The position numbers and the translations under genes are program-made. The notes beneath the pieces are model-generated. The model saw only the letters and a program-made list of their open reading frames with translations. It was not told where the DNA came from and ran no database searches. Below are positions 1-8,033 of a DNA stretch of 64,000 bases, piece after piece; position 1 is the first letter of the stretch; each line of letters begins with the position of its first letter. The stretch spans positions 160,483 through 224,482 of the forward strand of contig JANIHI010000001.1 in NCBI GenBank assembly GCA_024518585.1. Reading direction: 5' to 3'. Origin of the DNA: Methanolinea sp. Its GTDB lineage: Archaea; Halobacteriota; Methanomicrobia; Methanomicrobiales; Methanospirillaceae.

Positions 1-1
1 G

Positions 2-316
2 CCCATCCACGACCGCCCCGCTTTCTCCTGCCTCGCCACGCGCGTGCCCTATGGCACCGTTCTCTCCCGCGACATCCTCTCGACGGTCGAAAAGGCAGAA
101 GATTTTCTCATCTCCCTTGGTCTCCGGCAAACACGGGCCAGGATTCATGGTGATATTGCCAGGATTGAAGTCCTTCCCGAAGATATGGCCCTCGTCCTCC
201 GGTACCGGGAAGCGATTGACGAGGCCCTTCGTTCGATGGGTATCCATTACGTTACCCTCGATCTCCGCGGATTCCGGAGCGGAAGCATGGACGAGGTTAT
301 CACGCGCGAGGGGTGA
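2..316 (+). CDS. larE: LarE-like ATP-dependent sulfur transferase, C-terminal part
   Basis: The window begins inside this gene, so only about the last 104 residues are present. The reading frame is open from base 2, before the GTG at 44 where the ORF track starts it. The residues before that GTG include FSCLATR, followed by VPYGT, HGDIARIEV and a YVTLDL...RSGSM end, the typical C-terminal pattern of the LarE/PP-loop family. LarE proteins donate sulfur to a cofactor precursor (the nickel-pincer nucleotide in lactobacilli); in methanogens the acceptor is often not known. The N-terminal SGGxDS loop would lie upstream of the window. The family call is firm; the acceptor is open. Confidence 0.85.
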   Translation, partial: PIHDRPAFSCLATRVPYGTVLSRDILSTVEKAEDFLISLGLRQTRARIHGDIARIEVLPEDMALVLRYREAIDEALRSMGIHYVTLDLRGFRSGSMDEVITREG

Positions 317-383
317 CCCCGTTTCCCTGCAGGGACAGGGAAAACCTCATGCAGGATGAGGAGAAGTATTCCGGCATGGAGAG

Positions 384-1151
384 GTGGTCCAGGTGACCGT
401 GCCGGACGGTAACGATATACCACCGGAGCTGGAGGCGGCGTGGCTCTCCTGTCTGGGCCGTTTCAATGAGGCACTCCGCCTTTTCTCGGGAACCGGGGGG
501 AAGGGACCGGTGGACCCCCGGGTCCATGCCGCGTGGGCATATACCCTGAGCCGGATGGGCCATTTCAAGGAGGCACTGAAACATTGCGAGGAGGCACTCT
601 CCCTGGACATCGCGTGCCCGGACGCGTGGTTCGTCAGGGGCCTCTCTCTCTCGTACCTGGGCCGGTACCGCGAGGCTGTTGACTGCCTTTCTGAAGTAAT
701 CTCCCGGGACCCATCCCATGCAGAGGCCTGGTACATCCGGGGAAACTGCCTCTATTCCCTCGGCGACTACGCGGGTGCAGTGGAATCCTACGAAAGGGTC
801 CTCTCGCTTGACCCCGCGTACCCCAAAGCCCTCTACAACCGTGGTGTAGCGCTCGCAGATCTCGGGGATTATGCCTCTGCAATCGATTCATACGATGCCT
901 GCCTCGCGATCAACCCCGATATCGCAATTGTTTACACCAACAAGGGCGTAGCCCTTGCTGCCCTCTCCCGCTTCGAGGAGGCCATCCTGGCATTTGACCA
1001 GGCACTCCTCCTTAACCCTGATGACGTGAGCGCCCTCAACAACAAGGGTCTCTGCCTTTCCCGGATGGGACGTGACGAGGAGGCAATGGTTATCCTGCGG
1101 AAGGCCCGGAAACTCTCCCGGTTACCCCATGTCCAGCGGGGTGTCCGCTGA
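384..1151 (+). CDS. Tetratricopeptide repeat protein (about 6-7 TPRs)
   Basis: This 255-aa protein is almost entirely 34-residue TPR units, with the usual W/Y..G......G.Y..A...Y..AL..(D/N)P spacing clear from about residue 40 to 245. TPR arrays are protein-binding scaffolds; nothing here names the partner. There is no signal peptide or membrane helix, so it is probably cytoplasmic. The start is uncertain: GTG at 384 is the longest form, while GTG at 393 sits six bases after a GAGGTGG-like ribosome site. It lies 67 bp after larE and 113 bp before the nitrogenase-like gene on the same strand, so the three may be co-transcribed. Confidence 0.8.
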   Translation: MVQVTVPDGNDIPPELEAAWLSCLGRFNEALRLFSGTGGKGPVDPRVHAAWAYTLSRMGHFKEALKHCEEALSLDIACPDAWFVRGLSLSYLGRYREAVDCLSEVISRDPSHAEAWYIRGNCLYSLGDYAGAVESYERVLSLDPAYPKALYNRGVALADLGDYASAIDSYDACLAINPDIAIVYTNKGVALAALSRFEEAILAFDQALLLNPDDVSALNNKGLCLSRMGRDEEAMVILRKARKLSRLPHVQRGVR

Positions 1152-1264
1152 TGGGATACCTCTCTTTCGGCCCGAATGCAAGCGGGATTCCTGTACCTTG
1201 CGGAGAATGGGACCGGGGCCTGCACAAACTATAACACATGACCGGGTCCCAATAACGATCTGCT

Positions 1265-2443
1265 GTGAACCCTCTGCCTCACTGCCGGGAGATCCCCCGT
1301 CTCACATGCGCCCTCTTTGGGGCCATCAAAGCGGCAGCGACCCTGAAAAATACCGTGATCCTTGTCCATGGACCGCGGGGATGCGTTTACCATATCAACT
1401 ACATCCTTGGGATGAGGGGGGATGCGCACAACCCCGTGTACTGCACGTGCATGGACGAGCATGACGTGGTCTTTGGTGCGGAAGAGAGGTTACAGAATGC
1501 AATAGTGGAACTTGACGGGGAGAAGTCTCCTGATATCATCGTTGTCCTCTCGTGCTGTGCCTCGGGGATCATCGGTGAGGACGTCGAGAGTGCGTGCAGG
1601 GCCGCACACACCCGTGCAGTCATTATCCCGGTCGATGTCGGCGGATTTTCAGGGGATTTTTCAACAGGGTACGACCGCGCACTCCTTGCCATTGTCTCCA
1701 GGACCGCGAAGAAAGGGGTCGGGAAGGAGAGGGGATTGGTTAACCTGGTGGGAATGATGCGGGGAGGGCCTGACCTCCGCGGGATAAAGTCCCTCCTTGC
1801 GTCCCTGGGTGTCAGGGTCGGGACGGTCATCCCGGCAGGTGCGTCCCTCGAAGAACTTGAGGCATGCGGGCGTGCAGACTATAACATCCTCATGTGCGAG
1901 ACGGCGGGGACTTCTGCTGCCCGCTACCTCAAGGAAACATTCCAGACGGAGTACATCCCCGTGACCTTCCCGGTCGGTGTCCGCCTCTCTTCCCAGTTTC
2001 TCAACGACGTAGCCGGTGCACTGGGACTGCCACGACCGGCCCCGGTTACCGGGGAGTGCTCTGCCCGGTTCCCAGTGAAGAAAGACCCCCGTATCGCAGT
2101 TTTTTCAGGGCCGACACGTGCAACAGCCCTTTTTTCCTTCCTCTCCTTCCACGGACTGACTCCCCGGATGATCGTGGTTGACTTTGAATCTCCCCTTCTC
2201 TCCCGCCTGCGGGACCTCGTCGGGGCACAGTGTAGCATCCTTGTTTCTCCCTCCTGGGAGGAGATTGAGGAGGCCCTCGTGGAACACCGGGTAAACCTGA
2301 TCGTAGGAGGGCTGATGGAGCGTTCGATGGCCACCAGGCTCGACATCCCCCTCGTTGACGTGATGCACGGGAGCCAGGTCACGGTGGGGCCCGGTGGTGA
2401 AGAAAACCTCCTCGCCCTCATACGCGAAGGTCTGGACCGGTAA
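1265..2443 (+). CDS. Nitrogenase component 1-like oxidoreductase (NifD/NifE/CfbD superfamily), orphan
   Basis: The protein has 392 aa and no signal sequence. N-terminal features match the nitrogenase component 1 fold: an early Cys (LTCALFGA), HGPRGC around residue 40, CTCMDEHDVVFG around 65-75, and VVLSCCASGIIGED. These are the positions at which NifD/E, BchN/B and CfbD place P-cluster or 4Fe-4S cysteines. The second half (CETAGTS, then PVTFPVGV and IAVFSGPT) also follows the family. The HPRPSPIA-type N-terminus I associate with CfbD is absent, so I do not call it the F430 reductase subunit. No NifH/CfbC-like reductase or K-type partner gene is adjacent. Substrate unknown. It starts at GTG with no clear ribosome site. 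Confidence 0.75.
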   Translation: MNPLPHCREIPRLTCALFGAIKAAATLKNTVILVHGPRGCVYHINYILGMRGDAHNPVYCTCMDEHDVVFGAEERLQNAIVELDGEKSPDIIVVLSCCASGIIGEDVESACRAAHTRAVIIPVDVGGFSGDFSTGYDRALLAIVSRTAKKGVGKERGLVNLVGMMRGGPDLRGIKSLLASLGVRVGTVIPAGASLEELEACGRADYNILMCETAGTSAARYLKETFQTEYIPVTFPVGVRLSSQFLNDVAGALGLPRPAPVTGECSARFPVKKDPRIAVFSGPTRATALFSFLSFHGLTPRMIVVDFESPLLSRLRDLVGAQCSILVSPSWEEIEEALVEHRVNLIVGGLMERSMATRLDIPLVDVMHGSQVTVGPGGEENLLALIREGLDR

Positions 2444-2585
2444 GGTGTCAGGGGAAAGACCCCGGGAGGGGCACACTTCCCCGGCGCCGGGAGAGACAGG
2501 AGAAAATCTCACCGGGATAGTATATACAAAAAAATTTCTCCCCCTCCGTTGATTCGGGGATTTATCGGTCTCGTGTGATCATGCT

Positions 2586-3170
2586 TTAAAAATGATTTCC
2601 TTCTTCCCCGCTCCTCTCTTTTGCACGGAGGGCTTCCTGGAAAGTCCTGTTTATGCCGGGTGATGAGACGAGGGAGGGGTCGTCAATGAACGCTCTCGTT
2701 ACACGCCCTGTGGAAACATTGACCCGGAAGTGAGTCCCTCCAGCCCCCATCTCGTAGTACCCGTCGCGGAAAATGAACTCCTCGGGGGAATACGCAAAAT
2801 CGGGCACCCCGAGGAATATACGGACAGCCTCCCGCGTCCTCGCGTAAGGGAGGGAGTGGGAGAGAGCAAAAACTTCCTCTCTTCCCTTGATCTCTGCTGC
2901 CATCACCTCCCACCGGGATGTATCGATGACAAATGTGCGGTGGGAGTCCCGGCACTCGATGATGCCTCCTGCTCCCGATGGCAGGCAGGGGGGAGTGTCA
3001 TATTTTGCGTCATTGACAAAGTTCCTGATGGCAAGGACATCCGAAGAAGGCACTTCGCGGGGTTGATGGGGGGAACTCCCCTGGGACTGCAGGAGTCCGC
3101 TTTCGAAAAGACACCCGGTGCAGGCGATGGACAGGCTTGCTATGATCGACAGGACAATTATTTTCCTCAT
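2586..3170 (-). CDS. Hypothetical secreted lipoprotein
   Basis: The 194-aa protein begins MRKII followed by a hydrophobic stretch ending in CTGCLFESG, a lipobox-like signal in which Cys20 or so would carry the lipid anchor. The mature part is soluble and mixed alpha/beta in character. It contains two aromatic stretches (RTFVIDTSRWEV and EEFIFRDGYYEMG) that look like beta hairpins of a small extracellular domain. I do not recognise the family. It stands alone on the minus strand, convergent with the nitrogenase-like gene. Surface location is inferred from the signal only. Confidence 0.65.
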   Translation of the reverse strand: MRKIIVLSIIASLSIACTGCLFESGLLQSQGSSPHQPREVPSSDVLAIRNFVNDAKYDTPPCLPSGAGGIIECRDSHRTFVIDTSRWEVMAAEIKGREEVFALSHSLPYARTREAVRIFLGVPDFAYSPEEFIFRDGYYEMGAGGTHFRVNVSTGRVTRAFIDDPSLVSSPGINRTFQEALRAKERSGEEGNHF

Positions 3171-3465
3171 TTTCTCCCTTCATTGTGGATTTTCCAGACA
3201 GATTATGATTTTTGGCTCTTCGCTACTTTGAGTGGGTGGACGGAAACTGAAGTAGGGGCTGCCTCGCCCCCACACTCCCACCTAAGGATAAACCCGTCGC
3301 CCCCGACGGGGCGCCCCCGCGGCGGTTCAACTGGCTCACTTTTCTGATGACCGAAATACTTGTTAAAGGGGATAACTCAGACTCTCTCTTGTACAGGTGA
3401 GATTTTAGCCGATCTTGTGACACAACCAAAAATTTTTCTCCTTCCTCCCCCACCAATCCCCCAAC
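3171..3465. other. Intergenic region with GC-rich hairpin, no gene seen
   Basis: About 295 bases between the lipoprotein start and the small cysteine-rich ORF. It holds a strong GC hairpin near 3296-3314 (CCCGTCG pairing with CGACGGG), next to further C-rich and G-rich runs. An AT-rich stretch near 3430 could be a promoter element for the next ORF. The antisense 141-aa ORF crossing this region has no family features. A TGATGA C-box-like string at about 3345 has no convincing D-box partner, so I do not call a small RNA. Confidence 0.4.
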
Positions 3466-3603
3466 ATGCCGACATGCAAAGATTGCATCCTCTATATCCC
3501 GAAAAAAGGGAGCAACCAGGGGGAGTGCCGCATCAACGGTACAGCTCCCCCCGACAGGGACGCAGAGAGGTGCCCGTCCCGGACGTTTCGGCCACGGTTG
3601 TAG
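3466..3603 (+). CDS. Small cysteine-rich protein (45 aa), probable metal or Fe-S binder
   Basis: This short frame is not in the ORF track. It encodes MPTCKDCILYIP, a basic middle, GECRINGTAPPDRDAERCP, and a short basic tail. Four cysteines are arranged CxxC...C...C with the proline/Asp-rich PPDRDAxxCP ending. That pattern resembles the small cysteine-rich proteins that accompany glycyl-radical enzymes such as benzylsuccinate synthase, and related stand-alone methanogen proteins. A rubredoxin-sized 4Fe-4S or zinc site is the natural reading. No Shine-Dalgarno site is evident, but an AT-rich box lies about 35 bases upstream. The frame is clean and the Cys pattern is non-random. Confidence 0.65.
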   Translation: MPTCKDCILYIPKKGSNQGECRINGTAPPDRDAERCPSRTFRPRL

Positions 3604-3657
3604 CACCCCTGCTGTGAGGAACCACCTTCCCCCGGTCACTCTCCCCACCCGGCTGCC

Positions 3658-4212
3658 TTACCCGGAGGGTGTCCGCGTGCAGAGGAGGACGCTGAGTGTC
3701 TCCCCCTCCATCCGGTACTCCGCGAGGGTGACCCACTCAAAGCCATACCCCCTCAGAGTATCGTGTATCCGCGGGAGATGGGAGAGGGAGGAGACAAGAA
3801 TCAGGACTTTGCCGCCGGGAGCGAGGACATCTCCTACCTGGGCAATGAACCGCCGGGTGACCTCTGTCCCGTCTCCCCCCCCATCGAGTGCGTACTCGAG
3901 CCAGTCGGCACACCTATCCCCCGGGTGCGTGGGGAGGTAGGGGGGATTGAAGAGGATCACGTCAAAAGGCCCCCTGATTCCCGAGAGGAGGTCTGCCCTG
4001 ACAGTCTCCACTCCCGCCTCCCGTGCCATCCTGACAGCATGGGGATTGATATCTGAGGCGATGACCCGGGCAAAGGGCGCAAGCTGTGCCGCAATGAACC
4101 CACTGCCGCACCCTACCTCAAGGACCCGGTCAGTGGGCTGCACAAACGATGTGGCAGCACCGAGAAGGAGGAAGGTGTCCTCGGCGGGAGGGTATACCTG
4201 CGGGGGGTTCAT
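3658..4212 (-). CDS. HemK/Mtq2-like archaeal methyltransferase (release-factor Gln methylase type)
   Basis: A 184-aa class I SAM methyltransferase. Motif I reads EVGCGSGF, an acidic motif II residue lies in ASDINPHA, and the catalytic NPPY tetrapeptide is present (FNPPYLP). NPPY marks methylation of a planar amide or amine nitrogen. Archaeal short HemK proteins of this type match the Mtq2 subunit that methylates the GGQ glutamine of aRF1. I chose ATG 4212 over the track's GTG 4221 because it forms an exact ATGA overlap with the rsmA stop, and PPQVYPPAEDTFLL follows directly as in relatives. It is the last gene of the long minus-strand string. Confidence 0.85.
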   Translation of the reverse strand: MNPPQVYPPAEDTFLLLGAATSFVQPTDRVLEVGCGSGFIAAQLAPFARVIASDINPHAVRMAREAGVETVRADLLSGIRGPFDVILFNPPYLPTHPGDRCADWLEYALDGGGDGTEVTRRFIAQVGDVLAPGGKVLILVSSLSHLPRIHDTLRGYGFEWVTLAEYRMEGETLSVLLCTRTPSG

Positions 4213-4979
4213 GGGGAACACACGTTGGTGATGGTCGCGAAGTCCTCGAGGTAGAGCTCCTCTGCCCGGGCGGAGAGTATTTCATGAGGGAGGGATGACA
4301 GAAGGCATTCCACACGCCGATCGCCAAGAAGGGATCCCGCGCTCTTCAGGCAGTTCCGGACAGTCTTTCGCCGGTGGGAGAAGAGTGCCCTGACTACCTT
4401 CGCATAAATAGTCCGGTCATAGATGGGGAAGAGGGGTTCGCGCGGGACGAGGTGCACGACCGTGGACCAGACCTTGGGGTGGGGTGAGAATGACTGGGGC
4501 GAAATCTCGCAGACCTTCCCCACAGCACAGTATGTCTGGACCATGATCGAGAGACGCCCGCAATCCGGTGTCCCGGGGGGTGCCAGCATCCGGTGGGCAA
4601 ACTCGCTCTGGTACATCAGGACCGCTTCCTCGAAGCCGGTATCAAGCAACCGGAAGGTGATCTTTGACGATGCCGAGTACGGGAGATTTGAAACAACGAC
4701 ATCAAAATCAGGAAAAGGACAGGTTACCGCATCCCCATGGATGAGGACAAGGCGCCCGTCCTGCTGTTGCCGAGAAAATTGCCCGGCAAGTTTTTCCACA
4801 AGTTCACCATCGACTTCGATGGCAACGACCCGTGCCCCCCTTTCGAGCAATGCTGCAGTCAGGGCTCCGCGACCCGGTCCAATCTCGAGGACAGTCCTCC
4901 CATCAAGATCAATGCAGCCAGCAATACGTTCAATGACCTTTTTGTCCACCAGGAAGTGCTGGTCGTATCGCGCACTCAT
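4209..4979 (-). CDS. rsmA: Ribosomal RNA small subunit methyltransferase A (KsgA/Dim1)
   Basis: RsmA dimethylates the two adjacent adenosines in the loop of helix 45 of 16S rRNA, a late step of small-subunit assembly. The 256-aa protein has the family signature from the N-terminus: QHFLVD, then EIGPGRGALT (SAM motif I), EVDGEL (motif II) and NLPYSAS (motif IV), followed by the helical C-terminal domain with LF..RRKT(V)RNCL. Length is normal. It overlaps its neighbour upstream (DUF655 protein) by 4 bases and downstream methylase by 4 bases, so translation is probably coupled. Confidence 0.96.
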   Translation of the reverse strand: MSARYDQHFLVDKKVIERIAGCIDLDGRTVLEIGPGRGALTAALLERGARVVAIEVDGELVEKLAGQFSRQQQDGRLVLIHGDAVTCPFPDFDVVVSNLPYSASSKITFRLLDTGFEEAVLMYQSEFAHRMLAPPGTPDCGRLSIMVQTYCAVGKVCEISPQSFSPHPKVWSTVVHLVPREPLFPIYDRTIYAKVVRALFSHRRKTVRNCLKSAGSLLGDRRVECLLSSLPHEILSARAEELYLEDFATITNVCSP

Positions 4980-5536
4980 CGCGATGTAAAGAGGTGGTAT
5001 TTGACGTTCGGGTCCTGGAGTTCCTCCATGACCCGGGCAATGATCATCTTCTCGGGATGGGGTATCGCCTTAATGCGCTGGCTTATATCGGAAAAGCTCT
5101 CGAAAGGTTTCTTCTCCCTTTCTCCCAGGATTTCCCACATCAATTTTTTCCCTATCCCGGGGAGAAGGTGGAGCATGTGGAGTTTCGGACTGATGGAGAT
5201 TGACTTGTTAAAGAACTGGACAAACTCACTTTCCTTCTCCCTGACGATTCTTTCGACGGCAAAAGGCAGTTCAAGGCGGGCTGTCTGCGTGAGGTCATCG
5301 TAGCTTATCCGCCTCTTGACCCTCTCTATCTTCTCGCGCTCACCGTCACCGATGTACACGTTCTCATGGATCTGGATGTCGAGCGTCTTTGGCACCAGTT
5401 CAAGGAGTTTGAACTGCGCCACGCCGACGGCCTGCACGAGCGGTTCACGCTTGAAAACGGGACGGGGATCATCAGGGTGCCCTTTCTGAAGGACATCGAG
5501 GACTATCGCATTGACCTCTTTTTTTTCCGTCTTCAT
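4976..5536 (-). CDS. DUF655 family protein
   Basis: This 186-aa soluble protein matches the archaeal DUF655 family: VLDVLQKG.P.D.RP in the N-terminal beta domain, a central IGDGEREKI turn, and a C-terminal helix-hairpin-helix-like segment HLLPGIGKKLMWEILGERE. The HhH segment suggests nucleic-acid binding. DUF655 genes are habitually found between rpoF/L21e and rsmA in archaea, as here, so a role in RNA or ribosome metabolism is inferred. A GAGGTTC site precedes the ATG. It follows rpoF by 8 bases. Confidence 0.88.
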   Translation of the reverse strand: MKTEKKEVNAIVLDVLQKGHPDDPRPVFKREPLVQAVGVAQFKLLELVPKTLDIQIHENVYIGDGEREKIERVKRRISYDDLTQTARLELPFAVERIVREKESEFVQFFNKSISISPKLHMLHLLPGIGKKLMWEILGEREKKPFESFSDISQRIKAIPHPEKMIIARVMEELQDPNVKYHLFTSR

Positions 5537-5544
5537 AGTGAACC

Positions 5545-5895
5545 TCAGAGGTGAGCCTTGACTATCTCGATGATGGTATCCAGTTCATCGGGTTGGAGTG
5601 TATATTTCTCCTTTGCGTAGATAGCCCTTAGTTCGTCCCTGGTCCGTGGCATCACATTCGCAATGCGATATGCGATGTCGGGTTTCATCTTTTCGAGTTT
5701 TTGTAATTCGTTCACCAGGAGACGGGACTTCTCTGCGGAAGTCCTGGAAAGGAGATTGGCATGCTCGATACTCTTCCGGAGTTCATACGACATCTCCTTG
5801 CCTGCCTCGATCCGCTCGGCCTCCACTTTGTGGAGGAAATCGCGGAGCTCGGGGAGGGTTATTCGTTCCTCCCGAATGATAGCCTTTACCTTCAT
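5545..5895 (-). CDS. rpoF: DNA-directed RNA polymerase subunit Rpb4 (RpoF)
   Basis: The 116-aa protein matches archaeal Rpb4/RpoF. An N-terminal ITLPELRDFL segment is followed by a basic/acidic coiled helix pair and the C-terminal HRDC-like domain MPRTRDELRAIYAKE...LDTIIEIVKAH. RpoF pairs with RpoE to form the stalk of archaeal RNA polymerase, which aids open-complex formation and binds nascent RNA. An AGGAGACTGGC leader gives a good ribosome site. It lies 33 bases after L21e in the same string. Confidence 0.93.
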   Translation of the reverse strand: MKVKAIIREERITLPELRDFLHKVEAERIEAGKEMSYELRKSIEHANLLSRTSAEKSRLLVNELQKLEKMKPDIAYRIANVMPRTRDELRAIYAKEKYTLQPDELDTIIEIVKAHL

Positions 5896-5928
5896 GCCAG
5901 TCTCCTGGGAGTTCCCGTGGTGGAGTGT

Positions 5929-6219
5929 TTACCTTTGGGCTTTTAGATGTTGCGGTCTTGCGATGACGACCTTTTCTTTGTCCCCATCCCGAAGGGACAG
6001 GAGCCAGGCTCTCCCCCTCTGACCGATGACGGTCCCTGTCATCCCATGGAACCTCCGGTGCGGCATCCCCTTCTGGATGCTGGGTTCGACGACGATGTGT
6101 ACTTTCTGGCCAATATCAAATCTCTGGATAAGCGATGTGACGGGCACGATTCCCCGCCGGCGTATCTCCTTCTTGAACTTGTACCGTGTCTTTTTCCGTG
6201 GACCATTGTGGTGTGCCAT
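5929..6219 (-). CDS. rpl21e: 50S ribosomal protein L21e
   Basis: This is a 96-aa basic protein with the L21e signature: the MAHHNGPRKKTRYK N-terminal tail, the SLIQRFDIGQKVHIVVEPS core, and HRRFHGMTGTVIGQRGRAW, an SH3-like KOW-type barrel that binds 5S/23S rRNA. Length is standard. GAGGGAGAG lies about 10 bases before the ATG. It follows pus10 by 5 bases and precedes rpoF, the gene order usual in euryarchaea. Confidence 0.96.
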   Translation of the reverse strand: MAHHNGPRKKTRYKFKKEIRRRGIVPVTSLIQRFDIGQKVHIVVEPSIQKGMPHRRFHGMTGTVIGQRGRAWLLSLRDGDKEKVVIARPQHLKAQR

Positions 6220-6224
6220 GACGT

Positions 6225-7454
6225 TTACTCTCCCTCGTTGTCCGCTGATACGTGTATGACGTCCAGCCGGGAGACCCGGGCGGGTCTTCCCAGGATTCCG
6301 GAAAGGCTGGGTTCTGTCCGACCCTGGTCACCGGAGATCAGTTCCTTGATATAGAGACCTGCTTCTCCGGTGACCTCCAGGACTGCCCTGCCATCCTCCT
6401 CCCCCAGGAAGCGGATATCGATCACCCGTCTCTCCCGCACCCTGTCTGCACGCCGGTGAACGACCCGCAGAGGGGTGCGCTGGTATACTTTTACCCCTTT
6501 TAGGGCTCCGATTGCAGATTGAAGTTCATCCTGTGTGCATGGACCTTCAATCTCGACCAGGATCCTGTATCTTTTATCCCCTCTGGCTGATTTAATAATT
6601 TCCACATCTTCCCGCACGCCATAGCGGTCAAGGACAACGGTGACCCTGCCTGCTGCCTCCCTGTTGATGGCGGCCTCGAGATCTTTCAAGTCCACGGATC
6701 GGGTGCGGGGGGCCACCACTTCCATCACGAACGGTCGGCCTGTCCCGGTCATGAGGGCATCGATGTCCTCCCTCCCTGACCCGTGGAGTATCGATTTTCC
6801 CGCAGAGAAGAGGCGGATTGCGGGCCTGCCGATCAATTCCTCAACAGAGTCAGGGTACTGCTTGCCCGTGTACCCGCACTTCTCGCATCCCTTTCCCCTG
6901 CACGCCCGGCAGTCCCAGTGTGTCTGGGGGATTCCCCTCTCCAGCTTGCAGTAACGTCCGCAGAAGAAGACCGGGTTTATCTGGAGTTCCACAGATCCTG
7001 CTGAAATGTCCAGGATTGCCACAACATCGGGGTGAGTGGGGTCTGCAGTCTTTCCACTCTTCCGGGCCACGATTTTCCCGACTTCGCGGTTCAGCTCCGA
7101 CTTGAACGGTTCGGCATGAGAAAGGCCAAGGTCACTCCAGACGACCTCTTCACTCTCGGCAATGAGCGGCGGGACTTTCGTACCAATCGCAAACGTTTCG
7201 AATTCTATTCCCCTGAGTGCAGAAATGACCTTGTCCGCCCATTCTTCCAGGTTGGAGAAGAGACCTCCGCAAATCCAGCAGTTCGCCGGAGGTGTCGAGG
7301 GCCTGTTCTCGGCCAGGAACACCGCAGTCCTCAAAGCATGTCCCCTCTCCCTGTTCGAGAGCCCAAACGAGAGCTTCCCAAAGAAGCGGCCGAGGCAGTT
7401 GTCACAGGTATCGCCGTACGCGAGTATCCTGGATGCGAGGTTCACGATGTCCAT
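6225..7454 (-). CDS. pus10: tRNA pseudouridine(54/55) synthase Pus10
   Basis: Pus10 makes pseudouridine 54 and 55 in the T-loop of archaeal tRNAs. The 409-aa protein has the N-terminal zinc-binding region (CDNCLGRFF near residue 17, CWICGGLF near 60), a THUMP-like middle, a second Cys cluster CRACRGKGCEKCGYTGK near 190, and a catalytic Asp in GREDIDALMTGTGRPF (about residue 235). The RTPLRVVHRRAD and YIKELI(S)GD motifs close the catalytic domain. An AGGAGG site precedes the ATG, which overlaps trmY by 13 bases. The next modification of position 54 is done by TrmY, encoded just upstream, so the pair acts in sequence on one residue. Confidence 0.95.
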   Translation of the reverse strand: MDIVNLASRILAYGDTCDNCLGRFFGKLSFGLSNRERGHALRTAVFLAENRPSTPPANCWICGGLFSNLEEWADKVISALRGIEFETFAIGTKVPPLIAESEEVVWSDLGLSHAEPFKSELNREVGKIVARKSGKTADPTHPDVVAILDISAGSVELQINPVFFCGRYCKLERGIPQTHWDCRACRGKGCEKCGYTGKQYPDSVEELIGRPAIRLFSAGKSILHGSGREDIDALMTGTGRPFVMEVVAPRTRSVDLKDLEAAINREAAGRVTVVLDRYGVREDVEIIKSARGDKRYRILVEIEGPCTQDELQSAIGALKGVKVYQRTPLRVVHRRADRVRERRVIDIRFLGEEDGRAVLEVTGEAGLYIKELISGDQGRTEPSLSGILGRPARVSRLDVIHVSADNEGE

Positions 7455-8023
7455 CCAGCCCTCCTCCTGTCAATTTCATTGAGGAGGACCACGATTGCGT
7501 GGTCGGCATGGAGGGTCACGGGCCCAACCGAGAGCATCTCCCGTTCCCCAAGGATTGCCCGTTCTTCTGGAGAAAAGTCCAGGTGATCACTCAGGAGGAA
7601 TCCCTCGGGCAGACGGGGGGATGCCCTGATATCTCTTCCCCCCTCGTCGAGGACTGCAAAAGGGAACATTGCCACAAGGTCAGGGAGGCCTCCCCGGCGC
7701 ACAGCGACTCCCGGCGTTGACTCGCGGAACTCTGATCCGACCGGAAGACCGAGCGCCTTCTTTATCAGGGCCCCTGCACTCCTTTCGTCCGGGTTGAGTG
7801 ATCTCAAAGAGGCACCCGAAAACCGGACGATCTTGGGAGGACTGGGGGGACCACACAGGACGAGGTAACATTCGATCTCCCTGCGCAACCCGTGGGAGAG
7901 GAAGAACGCTGCATTGATGCACCTGCAGAGTATATCCATCCGGCCTGCCCCGCCCGGCATATCCGAGAGGAAAAAGTCACCGGAGGTGCGTGCAAGGTGC
8001 CCGACCACGGCTATCCGAATCAT
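7442..8023 (-). CDS. trmY: tRNA (pseudouridine(54)-N1)-methyltransferase TrmY
   Basis: TrmY is a SPOUT-fold enzyme that converts pseudouridine 54 to N1-methylpseudouridine. The 193-aa protein has the expected MIRIAVVGH start, GRMDILCRCINAAFFLSHG, and a C-terminal trefoil-knot segment with LSVGPVTLHADHAIVVL. I chose ATG 8023 rather than the track's GTG at 8047 because family members begin at MI(R/K)..VVGH and the extra eight residues overlap the SRP54 stop. It sits between srp54 and pus10, whose product makes its substrate. Confidence 0.93.
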   Translation of the reverse strand: MIRIAVVGHLARTSGDFFLSDMPGGAGRMDILCRCINAAFFLSHGLRREIECYLVLCGPPSPPKIVRFSGASLRSLNPDERSAGALIKKALGLPVGSEFRESTPGVAVRRGGLPDLVAMFPFAVLDEGGRDIRASPRLPEGFLLSDHLDFSPEERAILGEREMLSVGPVTLHADHAIVVLLNEIDRRRAGWTS

Positions 8024-8033
8024 GGCGCCTTTT

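Noticed and set aside
1265-2443. Calling this gene cfbD
   Set aside because: Its N-terminal pattern lacks the features I associate with CfbD and no cfbC/cfbE neighbours are present; a tree would be needed.
3296-3352. GC hairpin and TGATGA string as a small RNA (C/D box or 7S-like)
   Set aside because: No matching D box or closing stem around the C-box-like string, and the hairpin is short; no support beyond composition.
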